Under the pieces are notes generated by a model. It saw only the letters and a list, made by a program, of their open reading frames with translations. It had not been told where the DNA came from and made no database searches. From Clostridiales bacterium (lineage in GTDB: Bacteria > Bacillota > Clostridia > Peptostreptococcales > Anaerovoracaceae): 9,998 nucleotides of DNA. This document shows, piece by piece, positions 1 through 6,767 of this stretch. Location: the NCBI GenBank assembly GCA_012735285.1, contig JAAYHT010000066.1, forward strand, positions 1 through 9,998, written 5' to 3'. Within the stretch, counting starts at the first letter, position 1. Each line of letters starts with the position of its first letter. The position numbers and the translations under genes are program-made.

Positions 1-71
1 CAAAATGGAAACGAAAAAATGGGCTACTACCACCGTTTATTAATCAAATCAGAAAATTTCTTTATCAAATT

Positions 72-112
72 AAAAAAGGTGTTGGAGTTTTTAATGTTCC
101 AGCACCTTTTTT
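72..112. terminator. Bidirectional intrinsic terminator downstream of proA
   Basis: A 15-bp stem pairs 72-86 with 98-112 around an 11-nt loop, with one G-U wobble. The left arm starts with six A and the right arm ends with six T, so each strand shows a GC-containing hairpin followed by a U tract. Read leftward it lies about 40 nt past the proA stop and is the likely end of the nuclease-phosphoesterase-proA transcript. Read rightward it could end an unseen gene entering from the left edge. Confidence 0.8.
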
Positions 113-125
113 GTCTACAGTCTGA

Positions 126-155
126 GCAGTTGACAAAATCTGTCAACTGCTTTTT
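126..155 (+). terminator. Perfect 10-bp hairpin with U tract, rightward terminator
   Basis: GCAGTTGACA (126-135) and TGTCAACTGC (141-150) form a perfect 10-bp stem with a 5-nt loop, followed by five T. The T tract overlaps the proA stop codon on the other strand. Only the rightward reading has a U tract, so this is probably a back-up terminator protecting proA from rightward read-through. Leftward it would be just a 3' UTR hairpin of proA mRNA. Confidence 0.65.
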
Positions 156-1443
156 ATAAGTCTTTGAAATTGAACTGTTTCTTTCCTAAGGCGTAATCTT
201 CTACTATATGACCGTTGCCATAAAGTTTATACTTATATGTTACCAGTCCATCAAGCCCAACAGGACCCCTTGCGTGGAGCTTGCCAGTGCTTATCCCCAC
301 TTCAGCACCAAATCCGTAGCGGAATCCGTCTGCAAACCTAGTCGAACAGTTGTGGTATACTCCCGCACTGTCAACCTGGAGCATAAATTGTTCGCAAGCC
401 TTTGGATTTTCTGTGATGATGCTATCGGTGTGGTGAGAACCGTAACGATTTATGTGAGTGATGGCTGCTTCTATGCTATTTACAATTTTAATTGAAAGTA
501 TTAAATCTAAGTACTCGGTTTCCCAATCTACAGAATCAGCAGGATCACAATCAATAATGGATTGGACCTCTGGGCTTCCTTTTAAAACAACACCTTTTTC
601 TGTTAGTGTTTTCTGTAATTTAGGTAATAATTCATGAGCTACTGACTGATGTACAAGCAAAGTTTCTAGAGTATTGCATGCTGCCACATACTGTGTCTTT
701 GAGTCGGTGATAATCTTAATAGCCTTATCAATATCACACTGTTCATCCACATACACATGGCATACACCATCGGCGTGGCCCATTACTGGGATTTTGGAAT
801 TTTCCATTAAATATCTTACAAATGCGTTTGAGCCTCTTGGGATGAGCAAATCTATATCATCATCACACTTAATTAGAACGTCTATATCAGAGCGGGTTTC
901 CAGCAGAGTCAGAAAACCATCGGGAATTCCGCTTGATACGCCTGCTTCATGGATTATCTCACAAAGGACCCTATTTGTATTTGTAGCTTCGCTTCCTCCT
1001 TTAAGTACTGCACAATTGCCGCTCTTTAAGCATAGGGTGGCAATTTGTACTAAGGCATCAGGTCTTGATTCGAAGATAACTCCGATAACTCCGATTGGAC
1101 ATGTAATTTTATGAAGGGTTAAACCTTGGTCCAGTTCTCTTTTTAAAAGTGTACGGAAGAGTGGATCCTCAAGGCCGATTAAGTCTCTAATACCGCTTAT
1201 ACAATCGTCTATTTTACCCTTATCAAACTTCAACCTCTTGACTAGGGGTAAAGGTAGTTCATCTTTTTCGGCTTTTTCCAGGTCTTTTAAATTAGCCTCA
1301 ATGATTTTGTCCTGATGTTCTAATAACTTATTAGCAATCTCCTCTAAAGCTTTGTTTCTAGTTTCCAAGCTCAGATCAGCCATCTTAAAACTATCGGCTT
1401 TTATTTTGCTTGTAATTTGTTTAATTGGATTCGATTCTTTCAT
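154..1443 (-). CDS. proA: Glutamate-5-semialdehyde dehydrogenase (gamma-glutamyl phosphate reductase)
   Basis: Cytoplasmic enzyme of proline synthesis that reduces gamma-glutamyl-5-phosphate to glutamate-5-semialdehyde with NADPH. The 429 residues are close to the usual 410-430 of ProA. Family motifs run in order: GVIFESRPDA near 121-130, KGGSEA near 148-153, IPRGSNAFV near 201-209, the catalytic cysteine C256 in AACNTLETLLVH, and the C-terminal block RFADGFRYGFGAEVG and HARGPVGLDGL near 369-400. The ATG is supported by AAAGGAGG at 1453-1460, 9 nt upstream. Its first 23 bp overlap the 3' end of the phosphoesterase gene, so translation is probably coupled. The usual partner proB (glutamate 5-kinase) is not adjacent on the side visible here. 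Identification is firm. Confidence 0.97.
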   Translation of the reverse strand: MKESNPIKQITSKIKADSFKMADLSLETRNKALEEIANKLLEHQDKIIEANLKDLEKAEKDELPLPLVKRLKFDKGKIDDCISGIRDLIGLEDPLFRTLLKRELDQGLTLHKITCPIGVIGVIFESRPDALVQIATLCLKSGNCAVLKGGSEATNTNRVLCEIIHEAGVSSGIPDGFLTLLETRSDIDVLIKCDDDIDLLIPRGSNAFVRYLMENSKIPVMGHADGVCHVYVDEQCDIDKAIKIITDSKTQYVAACNTLETLLVHQSVAHELLPKLQKTLTEKGVVLKGSPEVQSIIDCDPADSVDWETEYLDLILSIKIVNSIEAAITHINRYGSHHTDSIITENPKACEQFMLQVDSAGVYHNCSTRFADGFRYGFGAEVGISTGKLHARGPVGLDGLVTYKYKLYGNGHIVEDYALGKKQFNFKDL

Positions 1444-2410
1444 TAGGACAATCCTCCTTTTTATATTTCCTTAATCTTCTACCTGTTATCTTCATGGTTT
1501 TATAACCTCCCTTGGCCAATGAGTTCTGAAATTTTGTTATAGGCTCAGGGCCCTGGAGAATGGTTCTTTTAACGAACAGAGTGCCGTCTTTTCTACTATG
1601 CATTCGCCAAGAGACCAAGCTAATATTCCCACAGATAAGCTCGAGGCAATAGATACCTCTTGGATGGATGCAGCATCCTGTATTGAAATAGGCGGGTTCA
1701 CCATCTCTGGGGAACCTGGGTCTATGGGTATGGCCGCAGATTAACATTATGTCATGTTTCTGGTTCCAACGGTTTAAATATTTTTCAACCTTATGCCTGC
1801 GATGTAAGTTCCTTGACGGGCTAGCCGCATATTTTACCCCTAGGATATGCATGAAGCGCCAAAAGTATCTTATCACGGCGAAGGATATGTGCCAAAGTTG
1901 ATCGTTAAAAAGGTCACCTTGATGTCCATGGAGTACAAATATTTCCTGCCCCGTATCACGATGCTTCATAATTAATGATTCGTGTACTTTGATACCAGGG
2001 AAGAGATCATCATAGGTATCTGAAAATTCATCGTAGGTTCTGTAGAGGTTATTCTCAACGTATTTTTCATGACGTAGTTGTCTGTTGTGGTTACCATATA
2101 ACATAATCAAGCGATTATCGTTATAGTAGCGTTTTAGCATCTCAAAGGTTGTTACATGCGCGGTATAAATATGCTTATAGCGAGGCTGTTCCAGCAGTTC
2201 ATCTCCGTCTCCTACCTCAACATAGGTGCATCCATTATCGTAATAGTAGTCCAAGGCATGGTAGTATATATGACGGTTTCTACCAAATTCATCGGAGAGG
2301 CTATCATCTCCTCTGTGCACATCTCCGAAAAAAACAAATTTTGATGAATCGTCAAATGGTACAGGAAATGCATTTTCAAAAACTTTATCTAATCTTGACC
2401 TTTTCCACAT
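1421..2410 (-). CDS. Calcineurin-like metallophosphoesterase, substrate unknown
   Basis: A 329-aa two-metal phosphoesterase. The metal-ligand series is complete: GDVH (D30, H32), GDGD (D68), GNHN (N107, H108), HGHQGD (H161/H163) and GHTH (H227, H229) followed by RP. This layout is shared with the LpxH/YbbF-like and general Ser/Thr phosphatase branches. LpxH itself acts in lipid A synthesis, which a Gram-positive cell lacks, so that substrate is unlikely. The last 70 residues are basic (RRLRKYKK near 311-318). No signal peptide or clear membrane span is seen. The gene sits 41 bp after the nuclease gene and overlaps proA by 23 bp. Start ATG at 2408-2410 has a moderate AAAAGGGATC site upstream. 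Class is firm, function is not. Confidence 0.88.
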   Translation of the reverse strand: MWKRSRLDKVFENAFPVPFDDSSKFVFFGDVHRGDDSLSDEFGRNRHIYYHALDYYYDNGCTYVEVGDGDELLEQPRYKHIYTAHVTTFEMLKRYYNDNRLIMLYGNHNRQLRHEKYVENNLYRTYDEFSDTYDDLFPGIKVHESLIMKHRDTGQEIFVLHGHQGDLFNDQLWHISFAVIRYFWRFMHILGVKYAASPSRNLHRRHKVEKYLNRWNQKHDIMLICGHTHRPRFPRDGEPAYFNTGCCIHPRGIYCLELICGNISLVSWRMHSRKDGTLFVKRTILQGPEPITKFQNSLAKGGYKTMKITGRRLRKYKKEDCPNERIESN

Positions 2411-2445
2411 AGTGATCCCTTTTATACAGTTTTATGTTAACATTC

Positions 2446-2454
2446 ATTATATCA
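2446..2454 (-). promoter_or_regulatory. Extended -10 promoter inside the nuclease stop codon
   Basis: On the minus strand the bases read TGATATAAT, a perfect TGn-TATAAT extended -10. The TGA is the stop codon of the upstream nuclease gene. No good -35 lies 16-18 bp upstream, as is common for extended -10 promoters. A start near 2438 would give about 27 nt of leader with the AAAAGGGATC ribosome site before the phosphoesterase ATG. It would let the phosphoesterase and proA be made without the nuclease. Confidence 0.5.
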
Positions 2455-3447
2455 GAAATACCCCATTATTTGATTTATAATTACCCTTAACACAGAATTT
2501 ATTTCAGCGTATTTAATTTCATTATCCTTCTTAATTATTAAATAGTCGTTTATACATGACGGGAATCTATGCAAACAGGAATAATCCATAGTTAAATTTT
2601 CAAGATCTATGTAAATAATATCTTGCTTTGACAAAATAGGCACCTCAAGCGTTAAGGTATTCGAGTCCCTTAAATGCACAGCCTGATAGCCTATTTCAAA
2701 GGAATGGTAATCTAGAGGGATGTTCTTTGTAATAGCTTTAGCACTTATATGGTTTTTTAAAAGTGAAATCTGTTTGATAAATACTCGCTTTTCACCATGT
2801 GCTACTGTAAATCCTTCGTTATGAAGGATTTTGTGCAAATCTAACTTTCCTAGTATTTGAATAATATTTGAGAGCTGCAACAGATCATCATGGTTGTGAA
2901 GCAGTATTTTGTTTCTCAGTTCAATTGAAGGGTTCTTACAGTATTCTTTATATAGTTCAACACTGTCATATCCCGAAATCTTATCATACCTTGATGAATC
3001 TAATCCCAGAAATTTCTCAACTGTTTTCTGTTTTAGATCAGGGAGAATTTCTCGAAAATTGGAATATAGATTTAAAACCCGATATAGGTCAAATGACTGA
3101 GATAGACCCAAATCAATATTTAAATTATATCTTTTTATCCTTTGTTTAAGGAAGGGTAGATCAAAACCATTTCCGTTATAGCTGATCAGCACATCTGCTT
3201 TTGCAAGTACACTGCAGTATTTTTCAAGCAACTCCTTTTCTTCTTTTTCGTTATCTGCGAAATATTGATAGATTAAGGCTTCATCGTCTTTAAAGACCAG
3301 AATTCCACCCAGGATAAATTTCGAAAACAGCGGATTTAGTCCTGTAGTTTCTATATCATAAAAAGCAATATTAAGTCCCTCAAAATACTCATTAAAAATC
3401 TTAGATTGATAGGGTTTTTGCTTATGGGTATTTTTAAGTATTTCCAT
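2452..3447 (-). CDS. RNase H-fold (DEDD-type, YprB-like) nuclease
   Basis: A 331-aa soluble protein whose N-terminal 200 residues show the DnaQ/RNase H-like exonuclease motifs: Exo I YDIETTGL with D31 and E33, Exo II YNGNGFDLPFL with D96, and an Exo III region with LLHNHDDLLQL near 182-192 (acidic D187/D188). It resembles the YprB-type 'ribonuclease H-like domain' proteins of Firmicutes, presumably acting 3'-5' on nucleic acid, but substrate is unknown. The C-terminal 130 residues (near 200-331) match nothing I recognise. ATG at 3445-3447 has GAGGTG about 6 nt upstream. It is the first gene of the leftward operon, with a long structured leader and Spo0A boxes just upstream of its promoter. 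Confidence 0.85.
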   Translation of the reverse strand: MEILKNTHKQKPYQSKIFNEYFEGLNIAFYDIETTGLNPLFSKFILGGILVFKDDEALIYQYFADNEKEEKELLEKYCSVLAKADVLISYNGNGFDLPFLKQRIKRYNLNIDLGLSQSFDLYRVLNLYSNFREILPDLKQKTVEKFLGLDSSRYDKISGYDSVELYKEYCKNPSIELRNKILLHNHDDLLQLSNIIQILGKLDLHKILHNEGFTVAHGEKRVFIKQISLLKNHISAKAITKNIPLDYHSFEIGYQAVHLRDSNTLTLEVPILSKQDIIYIDLENLTMDYSCLHRFPSCINDYLIIKKDNEIKYAEINSVLRVIINQIMGYF

Positions 3448-3471
3448 TAGAACACCTCAGTTTTCTATATA

Positions 3472-3507
3472 AACAAAACAAACTGCAGGGGAGCAGTTTG
3501 TTTTGTT
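3472..3507 (-). promoter_or_regulatory. Perfect 15-bp inverted repeat in the nuclease leader
   Basis: AACAAAACAAACTGC (3472-3486) and GCAGTTTGTTTTGTT (3493-3507) are exact reverse complements around a 6-nt loop. On the minus strand the hairpin ends 24 nt before the nuclease start codon, and its 3' arm runs into TTTGTTTTGTTTATATAG. This looks like a weak terminator or attenuator in the 5' leader, or a structure that governs access to the GAGGTG ribosome site. On the plus strand the right arm is followed by CAAAAGG, so a rightward terminator is less convincing. Confidence 0.55.
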
Positions 3508-3538
3508 CAAAAGGGGTATTGGGATTAGAGATTAATGA

Positions 3539-3557
3539 GGTTATCAGGGGGATAACC
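3539..3557 (-). repeat. 7-bp hairpin at the predicted 5' end of the nuclease mRNA
   Basis: GGTTATC (3539-3545) pairs perfectly with GATAACC (3551-3557) around a 5-nt loop. With transcription starting near 3559, this hairpin would sit at the extreme 5' end of the nuclease mRNA, where such stems often protect transcripts from decay. Its plus-strand loop (AGGGG) resembles that of the larger hairpin at 3472-3507 (AGGGGA). Confidence 0.4.
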
Positions 3558-3565
3558 ACAAAGTC

Positions 3566-3594
3566 ATTATAATAGACTTTCCCAGCAAATGCAA
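3566..3594 (-). promoter_or_regulatory. Sigma-A-like promoter of the nuclease operon
   Basis: On the minus strand TTGCAT (3589-3594) and a perfect TATAAT (3566-3571) are separated by 17 bp. Transcription would start near 3559, giving a leader of about 110 nt. The -35 is poor and a perfect 0A box begins 4 bp upstream of it, the arrangement expected where Spo0A helps polymerase at a weak -35. Confidence 0.55.
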
Positions 3595-3597
3595 TAC

Positions 3598-3604
3598 TTC
3601 GACA
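3598..3604 (+). promoter_or_regulatory. Spo0A box 1 (TTCGACA)
   Basis: TTCGACA is the exact complement of the Spo0A consensus TGTCGAA. Relative to the predicted leftward nuclease start it lies at about -39 to -45, just upstream of the -35. With box 2 it forms an 8-bp inverted repeat (TTCGACAA and TTGTCGAA). Confidence 0.65.
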
Positions 3605-3629
3605 AAAAAATTATAAAAAATTATTGCAT

Positions 3630-3636
3630 TGTCGAA
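3630..3636 (+). promoter_or_regulatory. Spo0A box 2 (TGTCGAA)
   Basis: An exact TGTCGAA, 32 bp from box 1 and in the opposite orientation. A rightward TATAAT at 3638-3643 follows almost directly but has no usable -35, so a rightward promoter here would need an activator or is not real. Confidence 0.65.
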
Positions 3637-3671
3637 ATATAATTTGATCTGTTCGCGGGAATAATTGGGAA

Positions 3672-3678
3672 TTCGACA
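3672..3678 (+). promoter_or_regulatory. Spo0A box 3 (TTCGACA)
   Basis: A third exact 0A box, 42 bp from box 2 and 67 bp before the spoVS start codon. Box spacings of 32 and 42 bp are near whole helical turns, so all three could face one side of the DNA. I could not find a convincing sigma-H or sigma-A promoter for spoVS at correct spacing; TATAAT at 3722-3727 is too close to the start codon to leave room for the ribosome site. Confidence 0.6.
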
Positions 3679-3744
3679 TTTAGAATGAGTAAAATGTTAC
3701 TAACGATATTGCAAAAATTGTTATAATTCATGGAGGTTATCAGG

Positions 3745-4005
3745 ATGGAAGTTTTAAAAGTATCATCAAAATCAAATCCAAATTCAGTTGCAGGAGCTTT
3801 GGCGGGAGTATTAAGAGAAAGAGGTGGTGCAGAAATTCAGGCGATTGGAGCAGGAGCTCTCAATCAGGCAGTGAAGGCAGTAGCAATAGCAAGAGGTTTT
3901 GTCGCACCTAGTGGCATAGGTCTGGTTTGCATACCGGCTTTCACCGACATCTTGATAGAAGAGGAGGAAAGAACTGCAATAAAGCTTATTATAGAACCAA
4001 GGTAG
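3745..4005 (+). CDS. spoVS: Stage V sporulation protein S
   Basis: Small Alba-like-fold regulatory protein needed in B. subtilis for progress of spore coat and core development. The 86 residues starting MEVLKVSSKS match the full length and sequence pattern of SpoVS, including NSVAGALAGVLRERG, IQAIGAGALNQAVKA and the C-terminal ERTAIKLIIEPR. An upstream in-frame ATG at 3730 would add five residues but lies before the ribosome site; GGAGG at 3732-3736 is 8 nt from the ATG at 3745, so I choose 3745. It is monocistronic, divergent from the nuclease operon and convergent with the minor pilin operon. Three 0A boxes upstream suggest direct Spo0A control. SpoVS also occurs in some non-sporulating lineages. 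Confidence 0.96.
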   Translation: MEVLKVSSKSNPNSVAGALAGVLRERGGAEIQAIGAGALNQAVKAVAIARGFVAPSGIGLVCIPAFTDILIEEEERTAIKLIIEPR

Positions 4006-4013
4006 AATACATA

Positions 4014-4035
4014 AGGGTTACCCAGCGGTAACCCT
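4014..4035. terminator. Shared hairpin between converging spoVS and pilX-like genes
   Basis: AGGGTTACC (4014-4022) and GGTAACCCT (4027-4035) form a perfect 9-bp stem with a CAGC loop, 8 nt after the spoVS stop. The plus-strand 3' side reads ATTTGTATAT, a weak U tract; the minus-strand side is poorer. The right arm overlaps the stop codon of the leftward gene, so the two operons end on the same 22 bp. Confidence 0.6.
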
Positions 4036-6214
4036 ATTTGTATATCCCTTTCATTTCCAGATTTGGATCGGGCACGAAACTCGAATAGGGTACAGGGACG
4101 CCAGGGGCTGGGAAGATTGGCGCTATCGGTGTGCTATCATAATTCTTAGCTCCTGGCTGTAAAGTTATGCCTTCGAATGTTTCGGGAGGAACCCCGGGGG
4201 GAGGATCGGGCGCACCTTCTGAGCTGCCTTCCAAGTCGCCAAATCTAAGTGTTGACCGAATACTGTAGAATCCAGCTTTAATTAAATAGGAATACACTAT
4301 ATCATCTTTTTTACGCAAAGTTACAATTACATCTCTAACGACATAAAGGGTTATAGGGCTGTCATCGCTGGGGATTAAAGTCAGCTCTCCTGTGTTTGAA
4401 CCTACTGCTCCTTGCCCTTTAAAATCCAGTCGGTTTGCATCTATTGTTATACAGATTGGCCCATTAGCCTTTATATCCACTAGCTTACCGAAAGTTAACA
4501 CATCCCCTGAAAAGACTATCGTTTCGTTATAAAGCTCTAATTCCGTTTTTTCATCTCCTATTTCATTTTGTTCAATTAAATCGATATTTTTCACTTCTTC
4601 CAGCAAATCTGTTCCGCTGGTTAATAAAAAGTAGCCTGCAGTGAAACGATTATTGCCTATAACGGTTTCCCTTTCAAAGTAAATGGGTACAGCCTCTTGA
4701 CCGGAAAGAGATTCGATAATAAGGCTATTTGATGTTCCAGTATTTACAATATCGCCACCGTAATAGGATAACATGTCAGTTCTTATTACAACCCTCTTGT
4801 TATTATCAAATGATAGGCTGTCAGGATTATAGTCAGACATACCAGAAACTAGACGTATCTGCTTAGCTTCTAATACGAGAGGGCTATCCCCATCTATATT
4901 ATTCAAATTATTAGCAAAGACAATCAATAAATCCGATTTCTTATTACTATCATCAGGATATAGCAAAGACAAAGAGGGAGAAAAGCTGTTTGCATTAGAT
5001 GTATTGAGGTTACCGTTATCTACTGACCAGCCTTCGAAACGGCCGGATTTAATTTGTGATATTCCCAGTTGGTTTGGGCTGATTATATATGGATCGTATT
5101 TCTCCAATAGCGTAGCAATAGATCCTCTTTCTCTCAAGCTTTCAAAGTCTGCCCAAGACAGGCTTCCGTCTTTGTAGTCAAATAAATAATCATCAAATCT
5201 ATAGAATCCATTAAGGTTCCTACTAACAGTTTGTAAATGGTTAGAATCATCATAGTAGGATACTGTGATAGTAGTGTTATCAAAAAAGACTATGCAGCTG
5301 CTATATGAAAGAGGCTTAAATTCAATTCTGAAGGGGTTTTCTATCCCTTTTATCAACATATCATCTTTAAAATAGATGTAGTTGGAATATAGGGTTGCAG
5401 TTCCTCCTAGATTACTACCATTAATATTCATAGTAGGAGAACCTAGGAAATAGATCTTATTAGCCCTCAAGATTAAATTATCTCCCATGCCAGTAACGGT
5501 CTTAGAGTATACTATTGAATGATTTTCAGCATAAGAGGAACCGTGATTAAAGCTTGAAAGGTTGCCGTTTTTGAAATAGCAGCTAACATCACAGGAGATA
5601 TTGGCATCGAAGGCGGCATTCTCAGATACTATTACCTGACCTTCTCCAGGCTCATCCACTCCAAATTCGACCTTACCTTTTAATGGCTCTATCTGATATT
5701 TTAAAATATTCCTATTGTCAAACAGTTTACTTGCTTTTGAGCTTCTCCCGACTGATGTGAAGTTGATTACCATATTGTAGTCATAACTTGGTTCATCTTC
5801 CTCATTAATTGGAGGTATCTCAGTAACCTGATGGTTTATCTCGTAAGTAAGCTGTATAGTTGAATTCTTAAATTTAGCATCATTGTTTGGACTCCCGCTT
5901 TTCTTAACAAAACCATCTGAAGGATCGTAGTAGGCATAGAAATATTCCCTATCAGGGAGGGAGGTTATGCTTTCTGGAAATGCCATTAGCTGGCTTTCAA
6001 TTTGAGCTTTAGCTTCCTTTGCGATAACCTTAGCGTATTCAATACCCGATTTAGCATTCAGATATGCTTCCCTTGATTTTATACCTCTGTCTGCTTTGGA
6101 TATGCTGGAGTTTGCAAAGACAACTGTTAAGCCCGCCAGGATTAAGAGGGCAGCACCTATTATCAAAACATAAGCCAAAACAGCACCTTTTTTATTTATC
6201 ATATGTATCTTCAT
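4034..6214 (-). CDS. Large PilX/GspK-like minor pilin, putative pilus tip protein
   Basis: About 726 aa. A short basic leader ending NKKG is followed by a single hydrophobic segment of some 24 residues and then REAYLNAKSGIEYAK, the pattern of PilX N-terminal domains. Counting after the KKG glycine, position 5 is Tyr and not the Glu found in most pilins, as is usual for PilX/GspK-type subunits. Residues from about 100 to 650 are Asn/Ser-rich and predicted beta-rich, with a CDVSC pair at 211-215. The last 70 residues are proline-rich with a Tyr-Lys end. It is far longer than ordinary PilX proteins (roughly 150-350 aa), which suggests a displayed adhesive domain. A GTG at 6221-6223 is an alternative start; ATG 6212-6214 is preferred because AAAGG precedes it by 8 nt. 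It lies 11 nt after pilW-like and is last in the minor pilin operon. Confidence 0.8.
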   Translation of the reverse strand: MKIHMINKKGAVLAYVLIIGAALLILAGLTVVFANSSISKADRGIKSREAYLNAKSGIEYAKVIAKEAKAQIESQLMAFPESITSLPDREYFYAYYDPSDGFVKKSGSPNNDAKFKNSTIQLTYEINHQVTEIPPINEEDEPSYDYNMVINFTSVGRSSKASKLFDNRNILKYQIEPLKGKVEFGVDEPGEGQVIVSENAAFDANISCDVSCYFKNGNLSSFNHGSSYAENHSIVYSKTVTGMGDNLILRANKIYFLGSPTMNINGSNLGGTATLYSNYIYFKDDMLIKGIENPFRIEFKPLSYSSCIVFFDNTTITVSYYDDSNHLQTVSRNLNGFYRFDDYLFDYKDGSLSWADFESLRERGSIATLLEKYDPYIISPNQLGISQIKSGRFEGWSVDNGNLNTSNANSFSPSLSLLYPDDSNKKSDLLIVFANNLNNIDGDSPLVLEAKQIRLVSGMSDYNPDSLSFDNNKRVVIRTDMLSYYGGDIVNTGTSNSLIIESLSGQEAVPIYFERETVIGNNRFTAGYFLLTSGTDLLEEVKNIDLIEQNEIGDEKTELELYNETIVFSGDVLTFGKLVDIKANGPICITIDANRLDFKGQGAVGSNTGELTLIPSDDSPITLYVVRDVIVTLRKKDDIVYSYLIKAGFYSIRSTLRFGDLEGSSEGAPDPPPGVPPETFEGITLQPGAKNYDSTPIAPIFPAPGVPVPYSSFVPDPNLEMKGIYK

Positions 6215-6225
6215 ATTTAACACCT

Positions 6226-6762
6226 TTATACCTCAGGGATTTCAAAGTTTAATACTTGCGGCAAAGTTATATATCCTTGATGGCTTTGCCTGAAGGTTTG
6301 GGGTTCTATATTATTCAATATGATACCGCCTTGGATGTAAAAAGGACCGTTATCATCGCTACTTTCTATTTTATAAGCCAGTTCACATTTCCTACCCCTG
6401 TCTATGACTTGAAACTTAACCTCATCTATAGCATCAAATTCCATTGTTACTGGCGTTGTAACGGATTGGTCTCCATAGAGTATGACCTTGTATACACCAT
6501 CATCGAAGTAAAAATGAGAATAGCCTATTAACGCCTCTTCGCGGAAGAGCAAAGAAGGTGATGTAGAGGCGGCACTATGTATCAATGATTCTAAAGACCG
6601 AGCCTGGCTATAGGCCTCAGACACATTTTTAGTGCTCTCAAAAGAAGCATTGCTGACATACCAGGCATAGCTGGCAGTACCTATAATTATAACTACGAAT
6701 ATAATGCTTACCATCAACTCGGTTAAAGTAAAGCCCCGTTTTGATAATATTTTTGCTTTCAT
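6226..6762 (-). CDS. PilW/GspJ-like minor pilin
   Basis: 178 aa. Type III signal MKAKILSKRG then FTLTELMVSI, with Glu at mature position 5, followed by about 20 hydrophobic residues and a soluble domain of about 145 residues. A prepilin peptidase would cut after the glycine. Only a TTG is available further upstream, so ATG at 6760-6762 is chosen; its ribosome site TGGTGA overlaps the TGA stop of the pilV-like gene, with 5 nt between genes, suggesting coupled translation. Second position in the operon and size fit the PilW/GspJ role in a tip complex with the neighbouring V/I and X/K subunits. The assignment to W/J rests on order and length more than on motifs in the C-terminal domain. Confidence 0.82.
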   Translation of the reverse strand: MKAKILSKRGFTLTELMVSIIFVVIIIGTASYAWYVSNASFESTKNVSEAYSQARSLESLIHSAASTSPSLLFREEALIGYSHFYFDDGVYKVILYGDQSVTTPVTMEFDAIDEVKFQVIDRGRKCELAYKIESSDDNGPFYIQGGIILNNIEPQTFRQSHQGYITLPQVLNFEIPEV

Positions 6763-6767
6763 GTTAA

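Noticed and set aside
1..43. Possible 3' end of a rightward gene ending METKKWATTTVY with TAA at 41-43, upstream of the terminators.
   Set aside because: Only 14 codons are visible, the two other plus frames are also open here, and nothing in it is recognisable. The terminator at 72-112 is explained by proA.
208..1114. Two plus-strand open frames (208-495 and 674-1114).
   Set aside because: They lie antisense inside proA, lack ribosome sites and show no family features.
2149..2412. Plus-strand open frames opposite the phosphoesterase gene.
   Set aside because: Shadow frames of a gene with complete metal-ligand motifs on the other strand.
2868..3149. Plus-strand open frames opposite the nuclease gene.
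   Set aside because: Antisense shadows without start signals.
3472..3557. CRISPR-like or transposon-end repeats, suggested by the inverted repeats.
   Set aside because: The repeats are single hairpins with no regular spacing, no target duplication and no transposase or cas gene nearby.
3638..3643. Rightward TATAAT next to Spo0A box 2 as the spoVS promoter.
   Set aside because: No acceptable -35 16-18 bp upstream; a spoIIG-like long spacer cannot be excluded but cannot be supported from sequence alone.
3722..3727. Perfect TATAAT just upstream of spoVS.
   Set aside because: Transcription would begin near 3734, inside the GGAGG ribosome site, and no -35 stands at the right distance.
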